8,533 nt of DNA, taken from Anaerolineae bacterium (GTDB taxonomy: Bacteria; Chloroflexota; Anaerolineae; UBA1429). The position numbers were made by a program, and so were the translations under genes. Below are positions 5,559-8,533 of this stretch, one piece after another (the first letter of the stretch is position 1; every line of letters starts with the position of its first letter). The stretch lies in NCBI GenBank assembly GCA_007118555.1, contig SKRJ01000226.1:1-8533 (forward strand), written 5' to 3'. The notes below the pieces were generated by a model. It was not told the DNA's origin. It ran no database searches and was given only the letters and a program-made list of their open reading frames with translations.

Positions 5559-5612
5559 GGTATTGGGGGTTGCTTCGCGGGCTCTCGGGAGCACGCCCAC
5601 AGACCCAATACC
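5559..5612 (-). promoter_or_regulatory. Structured 5' leader of the small SH3b gene
   Basis: Within the predicted 5' untranslated region, GGTATTGGG and CCCAATACC (5559-5567 and 5604-5612) are perfect 9-bp mirror arms. Between them lies a smaller GCTC/GAGC hairpin in a G/C-rich segment. The arms close a stem with an internal structured loop about 17 nt upstream of the ribosome-binding site. No known riboswitch class was recognised. Confidence 0.4.
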
Positions 5613-5625
5613 ATATCCTGTATAT

Positions 5626-5654
5626 AGTATAACACTAGAACAGGCGGTACGCAA
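5626..5654 (-). promoter_or_regulatory. Promoter of the small SH3b gene
   Basis: On the minus strand: TTGCGT (5654-5649), a 17-bp spacer and TATACT (5631-5626), with TG one base before the -10 (extended -10). The 10-mer TGTTATACTA (5634-5625) is identical to that before the SOD-like/SH3b gene, hinting at shared control. The implied leader is about 90 nt. Confidence 0.65.
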
Positions 5655-5940
5655 TAGGATTTGGCCACATTCCGTCGGATTTTACGCAGCAGCGGAACGT
5701 AGGGGCGCTGGCTGCCGTTGGGGGCGTGATTTTGCGGGCAGACCTGTGCTAATACCGGCCTTGGGGTTTGTTGGAACGTCACCTGCTAGGGAGCATACTC
5801 TCGGCGTTCGCGCCTCTTCCCCTGATCTGGATGTCTCCGTGGAACTGTACGGGCCCATGCCCGGATGGGCCACGGATCGTTTGCGTTGGCTGTCATCTGG
5901 GTGGGTGGTGTTGGCCATGCCATCGTTGGGCGACAGCGCA

Positions 5941-5980
5941 AAGCCAGCCACTGCAGGAAGGCTCCTGCAGTGGCTGGCTT
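5941..5980 (-). terminator. Perfect 18-bp hairpin downstream of the substrate-binding protein gene
   Basis: AAGCCAGCCACTGCAGGA (5941-5958) is exactly complementary to 5963-5980 around a 4-nt loop. It lies about 55 nt past the stop of the minus-strand gene ending at 6035. Neither side has a strong T-run (minus strand: GGCTTTGCG), so it may terminate weakly or protect the mRNA 3' end. Confidence 0.6.
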
Positions 5981-6034
5981 GTGACACGCTGTCCGGATCA
6001 GACGGGCCGGGGGCCTGTCCGTCCGTGTAGGCGT

Positions 6035-8080
6035 CTATTGCTCAAAGTACCACTGCTCGGGGATCTCGGTAAAGGACCAGAGCGAGTCCCAGGTCCAAAA
6101 GCCACCCGTCTCGCTGACGTTACGCAGGTTGTTGCGCACGAACAGCGGATGGGGCGCGTTGCCGACGGTGCCGATGGTCCAGATATGCTCGGCCTGGCTC
6201 TCCAGCACCCTGCGCGCCGGCTCATCGTCGTCCGTCATATTGTACTCGTCCATCCACTCGTACAGGTTCTTGATTCTCTCCGGCGGTTCTTCACCCAAAT
6301 CGCCTTCGGTGTTGTACCAGCGGCCCCAGAGCACGCCCCAGGTGGACTCGTCACCGTCCAGCGGCGCAAAGAACTTGGGGCGGCGCAGGAAGAGGGTGTC
6401 GGCTGTCTCGTCGCCGTGCCACAGAGACATCGGCTCTTCGTTGGCGATGATCTTTTGGGTCAACAGAGTACGGGTCACCGACTGCCAACGGATCTCGATA
6501 CCGATGCGACCCCAGTACTCTTCCACCAACTCGGTGATGGGGCCCTTGGGCGTCTCGGTCTCGACCAGATCCCAGGCAATGATCATCGGTTGCCCGCTCT
6601 CGGGCCAGAGGCGATGCGTGCCGGCCGAGTTCCACTCCAGGCCCATCTCGTCCAGGAGCTCGTTGGCCCGGTCGAGATCGAACTCGGCATAGGCCTCGGC
6701 GTACTCGGGACGATAGTGCCGCGAGACCGGAATCACGGTCATCTGGGTCTCGGAGGCGTTGTCAAAGTAGATGACGTTGTTGATGTCTGACCGATCAATC
6801 GCCAGCGACAGCGCCTGGCGGAAGCGATCGTCAGAGAACACCTCGCGCCACTCCTCGTCCTCATAGTTCATGTTGACATTATAGACCACCTCGCCGCCCT
6901 TGCCCGACTCCCAGAGGAGCATGCGAGCATTGGCTGCGGCAGCGCCCTCTGCGTAGGTGGCATAGAACAGGATGCGCAGCTCGAAACCGGCAAAGTCATA
7001 GTCGCCGCCTACGGTCTTGGCGTCCAGGATCGACAGGTCGGCGGCCTTGTCGTTGTTGATCTGGTCGATGTAGGGCAACTGGTTGCCCTCGGGATCGACG
7101 GCCAGATAGTAGGGGTTGCGCTCCAGGAACGCCATCGAGGGCGTATCACGCACGGGCATAAAGGACTCGAGGCGCGGCCGGTCGATGTTCTGGTTACGGT
7201 TGTTCTTCTGGCCAAAGTTCTGGTACCAAAAGTCAAAGCCATCCTCTTCGGCGAGGTCGCCAGCCTCTTCGTTATAGTCGATGTGGAACTGCTCCATATA
7301 ATGGCGCGGCACAAAGGTCTGATGGTCCCAAAAGCCGTACAAGTGCGCCATGTTGACCAGCACAAAGGACGGGTGCGGCACAGCAAAGGTCAACTGGAAG
7401 GTATAGTCATCAAGGATATCCAAGTCCACAAGCTGGTCGCCGGGCCGGAACCACTGCCCGGGCACCGGGGTGAGCTCGGTGTTCTGGAGTACGTCCTCAT
7501 ACCAGAACTCGACATCGGTCGTTGTCAGCGGCTCGCCGTCGGACCACTTCATGCCGGGCCGCATATGGCAGGTGATCTGGGTAAAGTCGTCGCTAACATC
7601 CCAATCCCTGAGGATCAGGGGCACGGCGTGGGTCAGATCCTTGGAGATACGCAGCCAGTTGGGCCGCCCCATGACCTGCTGCGTATCGTTGTGGTACAGG
7701 TTCATGCCCAGGCCGCCGACGGTGATGGTACCTCCATATTGGCCGATGCTCTCGGTGACCTCGATCACCAGGGGCTCTTCGGGCAAGCGCTCATCCACCG
7801 GGGGGAGCTCTCCCGCATCTACCTGCTCGCGCAGCATCGGTGATTCGTTGTACACGCTGGGGATCTCGGGCGGCTCCTCATCGGGAGGCGATACCGAAGG
7901 CGCCTCGTCTGGTGGGGGAAGCTCCTCCTCTTCAGGCGGATCTTCTACAACCGGAGGGGCAACTTCGTCTTCGGGATCCACCGGGGGCGCATCAGGCGCG
8001 CAGGCAGCAATAGCCACAGCAGCGGCGGTGATACCGGTAAAACGGATGAAATCTCTACGTGTGTGCTTGGGGAGGTTCAT
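6035..8080 (-). CDS. ABC transporter substrate-binding lipoprotein, family 5 (SBP_bac_5, peptide/oligosaccharide type)
   Basis: This 681-residue protein is the extracytoplasmic solute receptor of an ABC importer, of the DppA/OppA-like family 5. The N-terminus has a twin-arginine motif (TRRDFIRFTG, R8-R9), a hydrophobic stretch and a lipobox IAAC with C27, so export by Tat and lipid anchoring are likely. Residues 28 to about 100 are an extended Pro/Glu/Asp-rich linker. The binding fold spans about 110-680: RPGMKWSDGEPLTTTDVEFWYEDV (174-197) matches the family's 'lr.g.kw.dG.p.ta.Dv.f' signature, and RFRQALSLAIDRSDINNVIY (419-438) the 'vR.A...aiDr..i' signature. It is longer than E. coli OppA (about 540), as often seen in Chloroflexota relatives. 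The start is supported by AGGAG six bases upstream. No permease or ATPase gene is in the window and a hairpin follows, so it may be an orphan receptor. The ligand cannot be assigned; a peptide or glycan is most likely. Confidence 0.92.
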   Translation of the reverse strand: MNLPKHTRRDFIRFTGITAAAVAIAACAPDAPPVDPEDEVAPPVVEDPPEEEELPPPDEAPSVSPPDEEPPEIPSVYNESPMLREQVDAGELPPVDERLPEEPLVIEVTESIGQYGGTITVGGLGMNLYHNDTQQVMGRPNWLRISKDLTHAVPLILRDWDVSDDFTQITCHMRPGMKWSDGEPLTTTDVEFWYEDVLQNTELTPVPGQWFRPGDQLVDLDILDDYTFQLTFAVPHPSFVLVNMAHLYGFWDHQTFVPRHYMEQFHIDYNEEAGDLAEEDGFDFWYQNFGQKNNRNQNIDRPRLESFMPVRDTPSMAFLERNPYYLAVDPEGNQLPYIDQINNDKAADLSILDAKTVGGDYDFAGFELRILFYATYAEGAAAANARMLLWESGKGGEVVYNVNMNYEDEEWREVFSDDRFRQALSLAIDRSDINNVIYFDNASETQMTVIPVSRHYRPEYAEAYAEFDLDRANELLDEMGLEWNSAGTHRLWPESGQPMIIAWDLVETETPKGPITELVEEYWGRIGIEIRWQSVTRTLLTQKIIANEEPMSLWHGDETADTLFLRRPKFFAPLDGDESTWGVLWGRWYNTEGDLGEEPPERIKNLYEWMDEYNMTDDDEPARRVLESQAEHIWTIGTVGNAPHPLFVRNNLRNVSETGGFWTWDSLWSFTEIPEQWYFEQ

Positions 8081-8317
8081 TTCGTACTCCTATTCGTAGC
8101 GTCCGCAGGGACAATAGAGACATGCACTCTAGAAGCGAGCGCACCAGGATACATACTCATGCTGTGGGTCGTGATAGAGCTTCTCCTTTGGGTTTGCGGC
8201 TCTGGCCGGGATAAAAGGGGCAAGGCATCCCACCCACGCAGGCCACGAGGATACAGCCGGGGAACGTACAACGAACTGGCCGCACAGCAGCCAGCTCGAG
8301 TGGGCACTACTATTCGG

Positions 8318-8331
8318 TTGGCGGCCGCCAA
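8318..8331. promoter_or_regulatory. 14-bp perfect palindrome, possible operator
   Basis: TTGGCGGCCGCCAA reads the same on both strands and has no loop, which suits a dimeric DNA-binding protein better than an RNA hairpin. It lies about 240 bp upstream of the lipoprotein start and about 50 bp downstream of its candidate promoter. No regulator gene is in the window. Confidence 0.35.
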
Positions 8332-8380
8332 GCCGTCTAACGATATCTGTCGGTAAGGATCCTTCATATTTTGTATCTCT

Positions 8381-8409
8381 AGTCTAGCAGACGGGGAGGG
8401 GGGCGTCAA
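8381..8409 (-). promoter_or_regulatory. Candidate promoter of the substrate-binding lipoprotein gene
   Basis: On the minus strand: TTGACG (8409-8404), a 17-bp spacer and TAGACT (8386-8381). The -35 matches at five of six positions and the -10 at four. It would give a leader of about 295 nt. No better pair was found closer to the gene, but the -35 lies inside the loop of the plus-strand hairpin at 8396-8416, so one of the two calls may be accidental. Confidence 0.35.
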
Positions 8410-8420
8410 CCCCCTCTTTT
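8396..8420 (+). terminator. Intrinsic terminator on the plus strand with no clear gene before it
   Basis: GAGGGGG (8396-8402) pairs with CCCCCTC (8410-8416) around a 7-nt loop and is followed at once by TTTT (8417-8420), the form of a Rho-independent terminator on the plus strand. No established plus-strand gene ends nearby; the only candidates are a doubtful 65-codon ORF ending at 8356 or an unannotated small RNA. Confidence 0.45.
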
Positions 8421-8533
8421 GCGTTTCATGTCTTCTGCCCATTTCCGGGTCGCCTCTCCAGGCGCACTCGCCCCGCAGCTCGCCCTTATCTGCCTTGCTG
8501 CGGTCCTGGCTCTCCACCCTTGGCATCGCATGC

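Larger units (their letters stand above)
5530..6034. other. 505-bp intergenic region
   Basis: The left part holds the leader and promoter of the minus-strand SH3b gene (5559-5654). The right part holds a long perfect hairpin (5941-5980) after the substrate-binding protein gene. Between about 5655 and 5940 I see nothing recognisable. Overlapping ORFs on both strands span it, but they run through the promoter and hairpin, lack ribosome-binding sites and have no recognisable domain. Confidence 0.6.
8081..8533. other. Upstream region of the lipoprotein gene, to the window edge
   Basis: No convincing gene lies here. It holds a 14-bp palindrome at 8318-8331, a minus-strand promoter candidate at 8381-8409 and a plus-strand terminator-like hairpin at 8396-8420. 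A plus-strand ORF of 65 codons (8159-8356) has AGGA nine bases before its ATG and a hydrophobic start (MLWVVIELLLWVCGSG), but the rest is Arg-rich and unlike a known protein. After 8428 a plus-strand frame stays open to the edge without a ribosome-binding site. Confidence 0.55.

Noticed and set aside
5563..6030. 155-codon plus-strand ORF, and a 101-codon minus-strand ORF at 5682-5987, in the intergenic region
   Set aside because: Both run through the SH3b-gene promoter and/or the long hairpin, have no ribosome-binding site and show no domain or natural protein character.
5768..6790. 340-codon plus-strand ORF opposite the substrate-binding protein
   Set aside because: It lies mostly antisense to a gene with clear family 5 motifs; long open antisense frames are expected in GC-rich DNA.
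8077..8161. Short minus-strand leader ORF (27 codons) whose TGA overlaps the lipoprotein ATG
   Set aside because: The only nearby ribosome-binding-like sequence (AAAGGAGAAG) is about 22 nt from its ATG, too far, and the peptide has no attenuator-like feature such as a run of one amino acid.
8200..8300. Riboswitch in the long upstream region of the lipoprotein gene
   Set aside because: Compared by eye with cobalamin, TPP, SAM, guanidine and c-di-GMP consensus cores on both strands; none matched.
8428..8533. Start of a plus-strand gene running off the right edge (MSSAHFRVASPGALAPQ...)
   Set aside because: There is no ribosome-binding site before the ATG, it follows a terminator directly, and only 35 codons are visible.

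Overview
The window looks like chromosomal DNA from a GC-rich, probably monoderm bacterium. Chloroflexota (Anaerolineae/Caldilineae-like) is the most likely source. This rests on protein style: secreted LysM/SH3b proteins with proline-rich linkers, and a roughly 680-residue family 5 substrate-binding lipoprotein with a twin-arginine leader and a long acidic Pro/Glu/Asp linker. No rRNA, intact tRNA, IS element or CRISPR was seen, so the taxonomy is an inference.

Layout, left to right: (1) 1-155, the 3' end of a plus-strand gene, possibly a GNAT acetyltransferase. (2) 264-2812, two complete transcription units in tandem. Each has a sigma70-type promoter, a 5' leader of equal length, a gene for a secreted Ig-like + LysM + LysM + SH3b protein, and a GC-rich 3' hairpin. 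They are paralogues, and promoter and hairpin were copied with the gene. (3) 2978-3997 minus, a secreted protein with a Cu/Zn-superoxide-dismutase-like domain that has lost its metal ligands, then a Pro-rich linker and two SH3b domains. (4) 4311-4871 plus, a 2H phosphoesterase / 2'-5' RNA ligase-like protein with one altered catalytic motif, transcribed divergently from (3). (5) 4942-5529 minus, a small secreted protein with two SH3b domains that match the pair in (3); a strong bidirectional hairpin lies between (4) and (5). (6) 6035-8080 minus, the substrate-binding lipoprotein, apparently without permease or ATPase neighbours here. (7) 8081-8533, a long non-coding upstream region with a distant promoter candidate, a 14-bp palindrome and an orphan plus-strand terminator.

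Four of the six complete genes encode exported proteins made only of binding modules (LysM, SH3b, Ig-like, dead SOD-like), with no recognisable hydrolase. With the solute-binding lipoprotein, the locus reads as an extracytoplasmic, cell-wall or glycan-facing set of single-gene units, each with its own promoter and terminator. Two promoter types recur: one for the LysM pair (shared 14-mer ATTCTTGATACAAT) and one for the SH3b-pair genes (shared TGTTATACTA). Function in the cell is inferred from domains only.
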